Source: Deltaproteobacteria bacterium RIFCSPLOWO2_12_FULL_60_16 | Lineage (GTDB): Bacteria > Desulfobacterota > Binatia > UBA9968 | Reading direction: 5' to 3' | DNA length: 5,600 bases | Assembly (NCBI GenBank): GCA_001798565.1 | Contig: MGSR01000055.1 | Coordinates: 3,496 to 9,095, forward strand | Shown: one piece after another, positions 1 to 5,600 of the stretch | Position numbering within the stretch: position 1 is the stretch's first letter | How the letters are laid out: every line of letters begins with the position of its first letter | Made by a program: the position numbers and the translations under genes | Notes under the pieces: generated by a model | Database searches by the model: none | Seen by the model: the letters and a program-made list of their open reading frames with translations, nothing else | What the model was told of the DNA's origin: nothing

Positions 1-2001
1 AAGGGATCGATCAGCGGCCACGATACGATGAAGAGCGCCATGGGCATGGCCAATGCCCGGGAGCGCGGCATGAAGCTGGTGGTGTTCGACCCGCTCTGCT
101 CGCCCACCGCTTCCAAAGCGGACGAATGGATTCCGCTCGTTCCGGGCACCGACGGCGCCGTGGCGCTGGCCCTGCTCCATGTGCTCATTAACGAGCTCGG
201 GAATATGGACAAGGCGTTCCTGGCCGAGCAGAGCAACGCCCCGTACCTGGTCGGACCGACCGGCCGCTACCTGCGCCATGCGCAGTCGGGCAAGCTGCTG
301 GTGTGGGACCAGGCAACCGGGTCGGCCAGGGCTTACGACGATCCCGGTGTGGCGGCGCCGGCCTTGGCCGGCGACTTTGACGTGGGCGGCCAGACTTGCC
401 GTCCGGCTTTGGAGCTGCTGCGCGCGCACGTCGCCCAGTTTCCACCGGAGCGCGTCGAGACGATCTCGACGGTGCCGGCTCAAACCCTGCGCCGGCTGGC
501 GCGGGAGTTCGGCGCCACCGCGCAGGTCGGCGCCACGATCCGGATCGGCGGCGCGAGGATGCCGTTTCGTCCGGTGTGCTCCTTTGCCGACAGCCGCGGC
601 TCCACCTGCCACACCCAGGGGGTATGGACCGGCACCGCCATCCAACTGCTCAACGTCATGGTGGGAGCCGTCGATGTCCCGGGCGGCGCCATCAGCACCA
701 GCATCGTCGGGCCCGGCGAGCGGCTGCGGATCGGCGGGACTCCGGACGGCATGATCGTCTTCCGCGGCGGACGGCCGGGGGGAGAGGCGCAGTATCCGGG
801 CCCGCGGCCGCGCGCCCCCGAGACCGTGGAGCTGCACGAGCTTTTCCCGATCGGCAAGCAGCCCCGCCCGATGCTCGGCCTGGCGTTGCTCGACTTTCCC
901 GAGCTGATCCCCTACCGGGTGGAGCTGTTGATCATCCTGGGAAGCAACGTCGTGATGAGCGGAGCCGATCCCAAACGCGTCATCCAGGCCCTGGAGAAAA
1001 TTCCGTTCGTCGTCGCTCTCGGAGATCGATGGGACGAAACGCTCGAGTGCGCGGATTTGGTAATTCCCACCGCCCAGGGGCTGGAACGGCTCGATTTTCC
1101 CGTCAACCGCCTGGAGGGCTGGGTCACCGGCCGTCACTGGTATTTCACTGCGCGGCTGCCCGCGGCGGAGCCGCCGCCGGACGTCCGCCACACGGTGGAT
1201 ATTTTCCTGGAATGGGCGGCGCGGATCGGTCTCACGGCGGATGTGAACGAGCGGCTCAATCAGCAGCTCGGCCTCTCCGAGCGCGAGATTCTGGAGGGTG
1301 GCCGTCGCTATACCAATAGAGAAATCGTCGAACGGCGCATGCGCTCGATGTTCGGCGCGGACCACGACCTCGGCTGGTTCCACAAAAACGGTCTGGTTGC
1401 CTGGGAGCGGAAGCTGTCCGAGCGCTATCCGCGGGGCGTGCTCAAGCTGCCGCGTCTTCCCGTCTACTTCCCTGACATATTGGACCGCGGTCAAGAGCTC
1501 AGAGAGGTGCTGGACCGGCTCGGCCTGGAATGGGACCTGTCCAGCTACCGGGCGCTGCCCGTCTGGCACGGCTGCTGGAGTCACCGGTCGCGCCGCCCCG
1601 ACCACCTCTTCGTGGTCAACTACAAGCTGCCGTTTCAGACCTCGACGACCACACAGTACAACCCCTGGCTCACCGAGCTTTCCAAGCGCCATCCGAAGGC
1701 CTTGTACGTGACGCTTAACCGGGAGGCGGCGCGCCGTCGCGGCATCGCCGACGGAGACGAGATTGAGCTGGTTGGCGTGAACGGCCACAGCGCGCGCGGA
1801 CGGGCGCGTCTCTCGGAATGCGTTCATCCGGACGTGGCGGCTATCGCCTCCTGTTTCGGCCACTGGTCGCGCGGCCACCCGGCGGACTCGGACAACGGCG
1901 TGAACTTCAACTCCTTCGTTCCCCTCGACATCCGCGGCATGGAGATGCTCTCGGGCGACTACGACCACTGCGCGCTGGTTACCGTGCAAAAACTACCCTA
2001 G
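1..2001 (+). CDS. Molybdopterin oxidoreductase, DMSO-reductase superfamily, large (catalytic) subunit; 5' end missing
   Basis: The frame is open from base 1 and ends at TAG 1999-2001, giving 666 visible residues. The ATG at 28 is probably internal, because the sequence there is already mid-domain. Visible signatures of MGD-binding oxidoreductases are a strand ending in Asp-Pro (88-93) followed by the ADEW and PGTD motifs (PGTD at 142-153), a VDVPGG segment near 670-687, the LGSN segment near 940, an ADLVIP segment near 1057, and a C-terminal molybdopterin dinucleotide-binding domain from about 1600 to the end (GIADGD at 1741-1758, GVNFNSFVPL near 1900). Members transfer electrons or oxygen at a Mo or W bis-MGD centre. 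The N-terminal [4Fe-4S] domain, any Tat signal and the metal ligand lie upstream, so substrate and cell location cannot be read. The subfamily is not assigned; thiosulfate/polysulfide-reductase-like or other anaerobic-type enzymes are all possible. It appears unrelated in function to the downstream operon. Confidence 0.88.
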   Translation, partial: KGSISGHDTMKSAMGMANARERGMKLVVFDPLCSPTASKADEWIPLVPGTDGAVALALLHVLINELGNMDKAFLAEQSNAPYLVGPTGRYLRHAQSGKLLVWDQATGSARAYDDPGVAAPALAGDFDVGGQTCRPALELLRAHVAQFPPERVETISTVPAQTLRRLAREFGATAQVGATIRIGGARMPFRPVCSFADSRGSTCHTQGVWTGTAIQLLNVMVGAVDVPGGAISTSIVGPGERLRIGGTPDGMIVFRGGRPGGEAQYPGPRPRAPETVELHELFPIGKQPRPMLGLALLDFPELIPYRVELLIILGSNVVMSGADPKRVIQALEKIPFVVALGDRWDETLECADLVIPTAQGLERLDFPVNRLEGWVTGRHWYFTARLPAAEPPPDVRHTVDIFLEWAARIGLTADVNERLNQQLGLSEREILEGGRRYTNREIVERRMRSMFGADHDLGWFHKNGLVAWERKLSERYPRGVLKLPRLPVYFPDILDRGQELREVLDRLGLEWDLSSYRALPVWHGCWSHRSRRPDHLFVVNYKLPFQTSTTTQYNPWLTELSKRHPKALYVTLNREAARRRGIADGDEIELVGVNGHSARGRARLSECVHPDVAAIASCFGHWSRGHPADSDNGVNFNSFVPLDIRGMEMLSGDYDHCALVTVQKLP

Positions 2002-2006
2002 GGGCC

Positions 2007-2058
2007 GCGCCGTCCTCGGCGCTGAGCCCTGGGATTCCCCTCCGGGCGTCAAGTTTTT
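2007..2058 (+). terminator. Weak candidate Rho-independent terminator after the oxidoreductase gene
   Basis: Five bases after the stop codon is a perfect 6-bp GC stem with a TCCT loop (GCGCCG 2007-2012 with CGGCGC 2017-2022). A second, weaker GCCC/GGGC pairing (2026-2029 with 2044-2047) follows, and then five T (2054-2058). The T-run is short and is not directly attached to the strong stem, so this is an imperfect match to the classical model. The position, between a finished gene and a new promoter, supports a termination role. Confidence 0.3.
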
Positions 2059-2070
2059 GCTGTAATCACC

Positions 2071-2098
2071 TTGACTTGACGTCGGATTTCTATAAAAT
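2071..2098 (+). promoter_or_regulatory. Likely sigma-70 promoter of the rpsU-yqeY-cvpA-dnaG-rpoD operon
   Basis: TTGACT (2071-2076) matches the -35 consensus in five of six positions. TAAAAT (2093-2098, inside TATAAAAT) is a good -10, with a 16-base spacer. The region is clearly AT-richer than its surroundings. Transcription would start near 2105 and leave a leader of about 57 bases before rpsU. TATAAA at 2091 is an alternative -10 but gives a short 14-base spacer. The -35 region also carries a tandem TTGAC TTGAC (2071-2080) and one arm of a 7-bp inverted repeat (CGTCAAG 2047-2053, CTTGACG 2075-2081), which could be an operator. Promoter assignment is by inspection only. Confidence 0.6.
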
Positions 2099-2126
2099 AG
2101 AAACTTTGAAAACACACGGCGGAGAG

Positions 2127-2165
2127 ATGCTGTCGGCGGAGCGGGGGGGTGATCATAAAATATGA
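2127..2165 (+). other. Possible 12-codon leader ORF overlapping the rpsU start
   Basis: An ATG at 2127 opens a frame encoding [12 protein letters not shown] and ends at TGA 2163-2165. This stop overlaps the rpsU ATG (2162-2164) as ATGA, the arrangement typical of translational coupling. GGCGG/GGAG bases lie just upstream (2118-2124) but only 2-4 bases from the ATG, which is too close for an ideal ribosome binding site. It could equally be chance in a short leader. Confidence 0.22.
2145..2154 (+). promoter_or_regulatory. Extended Shine-Dalgarno of rpsU
   Basis: GGGGGTGATC here matches the extended anti-Shine-Dalgarno complement GGAGGTGATC with one mismatch. It ends 7 bases before the rpsU ATG; the GGxGG core is 12 bases away. 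The unusually long complementarity fits a highly translated ribosomal protein gene and supports ATG 2162 as the start. It sits within a run of seven G (2143-2149). Confidence 0.55.
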
Positions 2166-2359
2166 CGGGAATCAGAGTAAGAGAAAACGAGTCCATCGAA
2201 AGCGCCATCCGGCGCTTCAAAAAACTTTGCGAAAAGGCGGGGATACTGGCGGAGCTGCGCAAACGGGAACACTACGAGAAGCCGAGCGTCAAGAGAAAAA
2301 AGAAGGCGATTGCGGCGAAGAAGAGAGCGCTGAGACGGGCGCGGAGCCACTACTTTTAG
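2162..2359 (+). CDS. rpsU: 30S ribosomal protein S21 (bS21)
   Basis: The 65-residue product is a full-length, very basic small protein. It has the S21 hallmarks in order: [18 protein letters not shown] (4-21), the [20 protein letters not shown] block (23-42), and an Arg/Lys-rich tail (43-62). S21 binds near the anti-Shine-Dalgarno end of 16S rRNA in the 30S subunit and helps initiation on mRNAs. The length matches that of the family, which is usually about 58-71 residues. The ATG at 2162 gives the conserved N-terminus and has an extended Shine-Dalgarno. It is the first gene of the operon, as in the classical rpsU-dnaG-rpoD unit, and has its own promoter just upstream. No terminator-like hairpin is seen in the 18-base gap to yqeY, unlike the rpsU attenuator known from E. 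coli. Confidence 0.96.
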   Translation: MTGIRVRENESIESAIRRFKKLCEKAGILAELRKREHYEKPSVKRKKKAIAAKKRALRRARSHYF

Positions 2360-2377
2360 GCCGGCGCTCGACAGAGA

Positions 2378-2824
2378 ATGGGCCTTAAGAGCGAGATTCA
2401 GGACGCCGCGAAGACGGCCATGAAGGGGGGGGATCGAATCACCCTCTCGACCCTGCGGCTGCTCCTGTCGGCGCTTCATAACGAAGAGATCAAAGAGCGC
2501 CGGGAACTCGGCCCGGAAGAGATCATCAGATTGATATCCTCCCTTTGTAAGCAGAGACAGGAGGCGATCGAGTACTTCCGCAAAGGGGGAAGGGCGGATC
2601 TGGAGCGGCAAGAAGAAGCGGAGATGGCGATCCTGCGCCGCTTCCTCCCTCAGGCCTTAAGCGAGGAGGAGCTCCGCGCGCTCATCCGCAGCTCGATTGA
2701 AGAGGTCGGAGCCAAGGGGGTCCAGGACCTGGGGAAGGTGATGAAGCAAGTCATGCCCAAGGTTACCGGTCGGACCGAAGGCAAGCGGGTCAACGAGCTG
2801 GCCAGAGAGATTCTGGCCGGCTGA
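2378..2824 (+). CDS. yqeY: GatB/YqeY domain protein (YqeY family)
   Basis: The 148-residue product is a complete YqeY protein, the usual length for stand-alone members. Visible family blocks are the STLRLLLSAL helix (24-33), the KQRQEAIEYFRKGGRADL block (58-75), FLPQ (89-92) and the C-terminal GKVMKQVMPKVTGRTEGK stretch (119-136). The fold resembles the tail domain of the tRNA amidotransferase subunit GatB, which contacts tRNA. The stand-alone protein has no well-established reaction; a tRNA-related role is only inferred. The ATG start gives a typical N-terminus (MGLKSEIQ), but the ribosome binding site is weak (AGAGA at 2373-2377, touching the ATG), so it may depend on translation from rpsU, which ends 18 bases earlier. 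A run of eight G (2425-2432) lies in codons 16-19; the frame is intact through it. YqeY genes are often found beside rpsU and dnaG in many bacteria. Confidence 0.93.
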   Translation: MGLKSEIQDAAKTAMKGGDRITLSTLRLLLSALHNEEIKERRELGPEEIIRLISSLCKQRQEAIEYFRKGGRADLERQEEAEMAILRRFLPQALSEEELRALIRSSIEEVGAKGVQDLGKVMKQVMPKVTGRTEGKRVNELAREILAG

Positions 2825-2844
2825 CAGAGTGTCGAGCTATTCGC

Positions 2845-2867
2845 CAGGGAATGGCGCTCCATTCCTG
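2845..2867 (+). other. Hairpin in the yqeY-cvpA gap
   Basis: GGAATGG (2848-2854) and CCATTCC (2859-2865) form a perfect 7-bp stem with a CGCT loop. CA 2845-2846 and TG 2866-2867 extend it by two pairs past one bulged G. No T-run follows, so it is not a standard intrinsic terminator. It could be an RNA processing or stability element within the operon mRNA, or part of a dispersed repeat. Confidence 0.45.
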
Positions 2868-2888
2868 CCTTGAGATGGATGTAAGCCG

Positions 2889-3446
2889 TTGCTGAGTATC
2901 GTTGATCCGATCCTGCTTGTCCTTCTGTCGCTCTTTGCCCTGAGGGGCTATTTTAAAGGGCTCTTCCGCGAGAGCTTTTCTCTGCTCGGCTTATTGATCG
3001 GTTTCATGGTCGCTGTCCGCTACGATGAACCGGTGGCTGCCCTCTGGGCGGACTATTGGAAAGCGTCTCTCATCGTTCTCAGGGCCGTGACGTTCATCGG
3101 GCTTTTCTTCGTCATCTATTTTGTCTTCAGCCTGACCGGCTGGCTGCTCCACCGCTCGGCGAAATTGCTCTTTCTTCAAGGTGTCAACCGGGTCGGGGGA
3201 ATCTTGCTGGGCGCGGGAAAGGGAGCGGCCGTTTTGGCCCTGATCGTTTTCTTCCTGGCCTCGTCTCCGCTGATCCCGCAGCAGACCAGGCGGAAAATCG
3301 ACCAGTCCTATCTTGTTCCGCCCCTGCATTATATCGGCGCGGGACTGATCCGGGTGGGAAAGACGAGCATCCTGCCGCGGGACGATTTTCCGGCCCGCGA
3401 CGGTTCGACCGTGCCTTCGAACGGCGAGGGCGTGGGCTATTTTTAG
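2889..3446 (+). CDS. cvpA: CvpA family inner-membrane protein
   Basis: The 185-residue product has four predicted membrane segments (about 5-18, 29-43, 65-87 and 103-125). It begins with the family pattern of a hydrophobic start, LFALRGYFKGLFRE (15-28) and a second helix, and has the conserved NRVGG (100-104) before the last helix. The C-terminal tail (130-185) is polar and low in conservation. CvpA was named for its need in colicin V production in E. coli; members are linked to envelope stress, but the molecular activity is not settled. The start is TTG 2889: the same frame has a TGA stop at 2871-2873 and no ATG or GTG before it, and the predicted N-terminus fits the family. The ribosome binding site is poor (GGA at 2877-2879). 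A slightly later start cannot be excluded. Position between yqeY and dnaG is seen in other bacteria of this operon type. Confidence 0.88.
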   Translation: MLSIVDPILLVLLSLFALRGYFKGLFRESFSLLGLLIGFMVAVRYDEPVAALWADYWKASLIVLRAVTFIGLFFVIYFVFSLTGWLLHRSAKLLFLQGVNRVGGILLGAGKGAAVLALIVFFLASSPLIPQQTRRKIDQSYLVPPLHYIGAGLIRVGKTSILPRDDFPARDGSTVPSNGEGVGYF

Positions 3447-3448
3447 GC

Positions 3449-3520
3449 GATGACCCACTCGACTGAGCTCAGGGTCATCCTGTGGTTCGACAGGCTCACC
3501 ACCCCGAGGAGGGTCGAGGG
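3449..3520 (+). repeat. Palindromic intergenic repeat (REP/MITE-like) inserted between cvpA and dnaG
   Basis: The element fills most of the 89-base gap. GATGACCC (3449-3456) pairs perfectly with GGGTCATC (3472-3479) around a loop that contains the palindrome TGAGCTCA (3464-3471). A second small stem, GTGGT/ACCAC (3482-3486 and 3498-3502), encloses TTCGACAGGCTC. The hexamers CTCGAC (3458-3463) and GTCGAG (3513-3518) are inverted relative to each other near the ends. From memory, the core GGTTCGACAGGCTCACCACC resembles short dispersed repeats common in genomes of uncultured deltaproteobacterial, NC10 and Rokubacteria type lineages; copies elsewhere cannot be checked here. The exact ends are uncertain. 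No T-run follows, so it is not an evident terminator. Confidence 0.6.
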
Positions 3521-3524
3521 GAGG
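3520..3524 (+). promoter_or_regulatory. Ribosome binding site of dnaG
   Basis: GGAGG is located 11 bases before ATG 3536. A second purine block (GAAGG, 3531-3535) touches the ATG. The presence of GGAGG here favours ATG 3536 over the upstream GTG 3482 as the primase start. Confidence 0.5.
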
Positions 3525-3535
3525 AAGATCGAAGG

Positions 3536-5329
3536 ATGATTGCAGAAGGAAAGATCGTCGAAGTCCGCGAGCGCGCCTCCATCGTCGAGGTGATCTCCGA
3601 TCACCTGACGTTGAAGAAGATGGGGCGCAACTACCTCGGGCTCTGCCCCTTTCATGCGGAAAAGACGCCTTCCTTCACGGTCAACGAAGAAAAAGGTATT
3701 TTCCATTGCTTCGGCTGCGGCGTGGGCGGAAACGTATTTCATTTTCTGATGCAGTACGAGCATCTGACCTTTCCGGAGGCGGTAGAGCGGGTCGGAAAGC
3801 GCTACGGGATTCCCCTGGAGCGCCTGGATCGCCCGGCAGCCAGGAAGGAGTCGGAGGAGAAAGAGGCCCTGTACCACATCAACGAACGGGCGGCGGCCTA
3901 TTTTCATGAGATGCTGTTCGGCCGCCCGGAGGGGAAGAGGCCGCTGGAATACCTGAAGGCCAGAGGGGTGCAGGAGGAGCTAGCCCGGCGCTTCTACCTG
4001 GGTTACGCGACGCAGGGAGGCCAGGGCCTGGTGGCGTTTCTGAAAAAAGAGGGGCTCCCGCTCAACCATGCGATCCGGCTCGGGCTCATCGGCGAGAGGG
4101 GGCCGCAGCGCTACGGGGAGAAATTTTTTGAGCGGGTCATTTTTCCCATTGCCAATGCGGCCGGGAAGATCGTCGGCTTCGGCGGCCGGGTGATCAACCA
4201 GGGGCTGCCGAAGTATCTCAATTCGGCGGAGACTCCTCTGTTTCGCAAGGGGGCCACCCTCTACGGCCTCTTTCAGGCCAAGGAGGCGATTCGTGAGCAG
4301 GATCGCGTGGTCGTGGTGGAGGGTTATCTGGATGTTCTCGCGTTGCACCAATTCGGCGTGTCGTATGCCGTGGCCACGCTCGGCACCGCCCTGACCCCGG
4401 ACCATGTGCGGATTTTGGCACGCTACACCAAGAATATCATCGCCCTCTTCGACGGCGATGAAGCCGGGCGCAAGGCCGCCGCCCGAAGCTTTGAGGTTTT
4501 TATCGACGGGGGACTGCTCGGGCGCGCCGCTTTTCTGCCCGGCGGCGAAGATCCGGACAGCTACATCCGGTCGAGGGGAAGAGAGCCGTTGGAATCGGTC
4601 CTGGAGGAGGCGATTCCATTGGCCGATTACACGTTTACCTGGTTGGAAGAACAGCACGGCAAGAGCATCGAGGGCAAGAGCCGGACCGCGCAGGAAATTC
4701 GCCGGCTGTTGGCCAAGGTGCGTAACCCTTTTGAAGTGGATCTCCTGGTGCGCCGCGCCGTGGACTCGCTCGGGGTTCGCGAAGAGCTCCTGCGCGCGCC
4801 TGCGGCCGGCGGCCCGGCCCGGCCCGCGTCCGCGGCGTCTTCGAGGCCTGCCTCGGTGCAGGCGCGCGAGGATAGCGTGGAGCGCTCCCTCGTCGGTCTC
4901 ATGTTTCGCGTCCCTTCCGTGATCGAGCAGGTAGAGCGGGAGGCGGATTTGGAGCGGCTGGTGAGTCCCAAGTGGAACGAGGTTATTCAGAAGATTTTCC
5001 TCGAGAGGAGACAGCGGGGCCAGGCGAATCCGGCCGAGATAGCGCAGGGCTTTCCCGTGGCGCAGGCGTCCGAGATCGCCGCCCTGCTGCTGGAGGGGGA
5101 GGGCATACCCGACGAAGAATGCGAGAACGCGGCGGCGGATTGCCTGGCGCACCTTCGTCGCAGGTACTTGAGAGGCCTGGAGCGGGATCTGCGTCAGGCG
5201 ATCCGTATAGCGGAAGAAAAAAAGGATGAGAAAACCAAAAAAGAAAGGATGCTCGAATGGCAAGAGGTCGTCCAAAAAGAGCGACAGCTAGAGCGGCGAA
5301 GACCCGTCCCCAAAACGGAGATCGGGTAG
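3536..5329 (+). CDS. dnaG: DNA primase DnaG
   Basis: The 597-residue product makes RNA primers for the lagging strand at the replication fork. Domains, numbered from ATG 3536: an N-terminal zinc-binding domain with CHCC ligands C37, H40, C58 and C61; the RNA polymerase domain with ERVIFPI (199-205), GFGGR (214-218) and KYLNSAET (226-233); the TOPRIM core with EGYLD (E262-D266) and DGDEAGR (D306, D308), the expected metal-binding acidic residues; GEDPDSY (337-343); an Ala/Pro-rich linker (about 421-443); and a C-terminal domain expected to bind the DnaB helicase. All key residues are present and the length is normal (E. coli 581). The frame extends 18 codons upstream to GTG 3482, but those codons translate the intergenic repeat; MIAEGKIVEVRERASIVEVI is a typical primase N-terminus. 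The last 73 bases overlap rpoD in another frame, which suggests coupled translation. Confidence 0.97.
   Translation: MIAEGKIVEVRERASIVEVISDHLTLKKMGRNYLGLCPFHAEKTPSFTVNEEKGIFHCFGCGVGGNVFHFLMQYEHLTFPEAVERVGKRYGIPLERLDRPAARKESEEKEALYHINERAAAYFHEMLFGRPEGKRPLEYLKARGVQEELARRFYLGYATQGGQGLVAFLKKEGLPLNHAIRLGLIGERGPQRYGEKFFERVIFPIANAAGKIVGFGGRVINQGLPKYLNSAETPLFRKGATLYGLFQAKEAIREQDRVVVVEGYLDVLALHQFGVSYAVATLGTALTPDHVRILARYTKNIIALFDGDEAGRKAAARSFEVFIDGGLLGRAAFLPGGEDPDSYIRSRGREPLESVLEEAIPLADYTFTWLEEQHGKSIEGKSRTAQEIRRLLAKVRNPFEVDLLVRRAVDSLGVREELLRAPAAGGPARPASAASSRPASVQAREDSVERSLVGLMFRVPSVIEQVEREADLERLVSPKWNEVIQKIFLERRQRGQANPAEIAQGFPVAQASEIAALLLEGEGIPDEECENAAADCLAHLRRRYLRGLERDLRQAIRIAEEKKDEKTKKERMLEWQEVVQKERQLERRRPVPKTEIG
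5244..5249 (+). promoter_or_regulatory. Ribosome binding site of rpoD, inside dnaG
   Basis: AAAGGA lies 7 bases before ATG 5257, a good spacing. It is located within the 3' part of dnaG, so ribosomes translating dnaG would pass over it, and rpoD initiation is probably coupled to dnaG translation. Confidence 0.5.
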
Positions 5330-5600
5330 AGGCGGCGAAACAGGCGCCGGCCGCCGATCCGATCGCCCAAAAGAAGGACATCAAAGAGGTCAAAAAGCTC
5401 ATCGACCTCGGCAAGGAAAAGGGCTACCTGACCTATGACGAGGTAAACGACATGCTTCCGGCGGACATCGTGTCGCCGGATCAGATCGATGATGTCATGT
5501 CCATCTTTGGCGAGATGGACATCGAAGTGATCGATTCGAACCAGCGGGTGACCCTGGGCGGACAGGCGGAGGAGATCGCCGAGGAGGAGGAAGAGGAGAA
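5257..5600 (+). CDS. rpoD: RNA polymerase primary sigma factor (RpoD/sigma-70), N-terminal part; 3' end missing
   Basis: The frame is open from ATG 5257 to the window end (114 codons). After a basic N-terminal tail of about 40 residues (MARGRPKRATARAAK at the start) comes a clear sigma-70 region 1.1: KKLIDLGKEKGYLTYDEVND (46-65) then MLPADIVSPDQIDDVMSIFG (66-85) and MDIEVID (87-93). This domain blocks DNA binding by free sigma and occupies the polymerase cleft before promoter binding. A Glu-rich stretch begins near residue 104. Regions 1.2 to 4 lie beyond the window. The start is well fixed: the frame has TGA at 5227-5229 and ATG 5257 is the only ATG, GTG or TTG before region 1.1. It overlaps dnaG by 73 bases, and the order dnaG-rpoD is the classical one. 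Confidence 0.95.
   Translation, partial: MARGRPKRATARAAKTRPQNGDRVEAAKQAPAADPIAQKKDIKEVKKLIDLGKEKGYLTYDEVNDMLPADIVSPDQIDDVMSIFGEMDIEVIDSNQRVTLGGQAEEIAEEEEEE

Noticed and set aside
28..30. ATG at 28 as the true start of the oxidoreductase
   Set aside because: The frame is open upstream to base 1, and the protein at this point is already inside the MGD-binding domain, lacking the Fe-S domain that members normally carry first.
396..1319. 307-codon plus-strand frame inside the oxidoreductase gene
   Set aside because: Out-of-frame shadow with Arg/Ala/Gly-rich low-complexity composition; the overlapping frame has clear molybdopterin oxidoreductase motifs.
2360..2377. rpsU-proximal attenuator as in E. 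coli
   Set aside because: The 18-base gap holds no stem with a T-run; yqeY follows almost directly.
2149..2388. 79-codon frame starting at GTG over rpsU
   Set aside because: Overlaps the conserved S21 gene in another frame and has no recognisable features; its GTG belongs to the Shine-Dalgarno region of rpsU.
2153..2611. 152-codon minus-strand frame opposite rpsU and yqeY
   Set aside because: Covers two conserved plus-strand genes and shows no domain or ribosome binding site support.
3482..3535. GTG start giving an 18-residue longer DnaG
   Set aside because: The extra residues are translation of the palindromic repeat, no family-like sequence is present before MIAEGKIVEV, and GGAGG lies between this GTG and the ATG at 3536.
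3980..5275. Long open frame of 431 codons on the minus strand
   Set aside because: It lies fully opposite the well-conserved dnaG, has no recognisable domain, and long antisense frames are expected in GC-rich coding DNA.
1..5600. CRISPR array, tRNA or rRNA gene, insertion sequence or defence system
   Set aside because: No regularly spaced repeats, no cloverleaf or rRNA-like sequence and no transposase or defence domains were seen in reading the window.

Overview
The window comes from a GC-rich bacterial genome. The gene content and protein sequences look like a deltaproteobacterial or related lineage (Desulfobacterota, Binatota or a similar uncultured group). This placement is inferred from the S21 sequence, the region 1.1 sequence of the sigma factor and the gene order; it was not tested by a tree. 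All recognisable genes are on the + strand.

Region 1 (1-2001) is the 3' part of a large molybdopterin (MGD) oxidoreductase gene of the DMSO-reductase superfamily. Its start, with any signal peptide, Fe-S domain and molybdenum ligand, lies upstream of the window. The 160-base gap that follows (2002-2161) holds a weak terminator-like structure, a good sigma-70 type promoter and a short leader.

Region 2 (2162 to the window end) is an expanded macromolecular synthesis operon: rpsU (ribosomal protein S21), yqeY (GatB/YqeY family), cvpA (CvpA family membrane protein), dnaG (primase) and the first 114 codons of rpoD (primary sigma factor). It joins a translation initiation factor, the replication primase and the main transcription factor under one likely promoter, as in the classical rpsU-dnaG-rpoD operon, with two genes inserted between rpsU and dnaG. 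The five genes are close together (gaps of 18, 64 and 89 bases, then a 73-base overlap), so co-transcription is likely.

The gene set is housekeeping and I see no undescribed multi-gene system. The items that deserve a second look are small: a palindromic dispersed-type repeat inside the operon just before dnaG, which creates a false upstream start for DnaG; a 73-base out-of-frame overlap of dnaG and rpoD that gives the sigma factor a basic, AT-hook-like N-terminus; a 12-codon leader ORF whose stop overlaps the rpsU start; a perfect hairpin between yqeY and cvpA; and an inverted repeat across the -35 region of the rpsU promoter.
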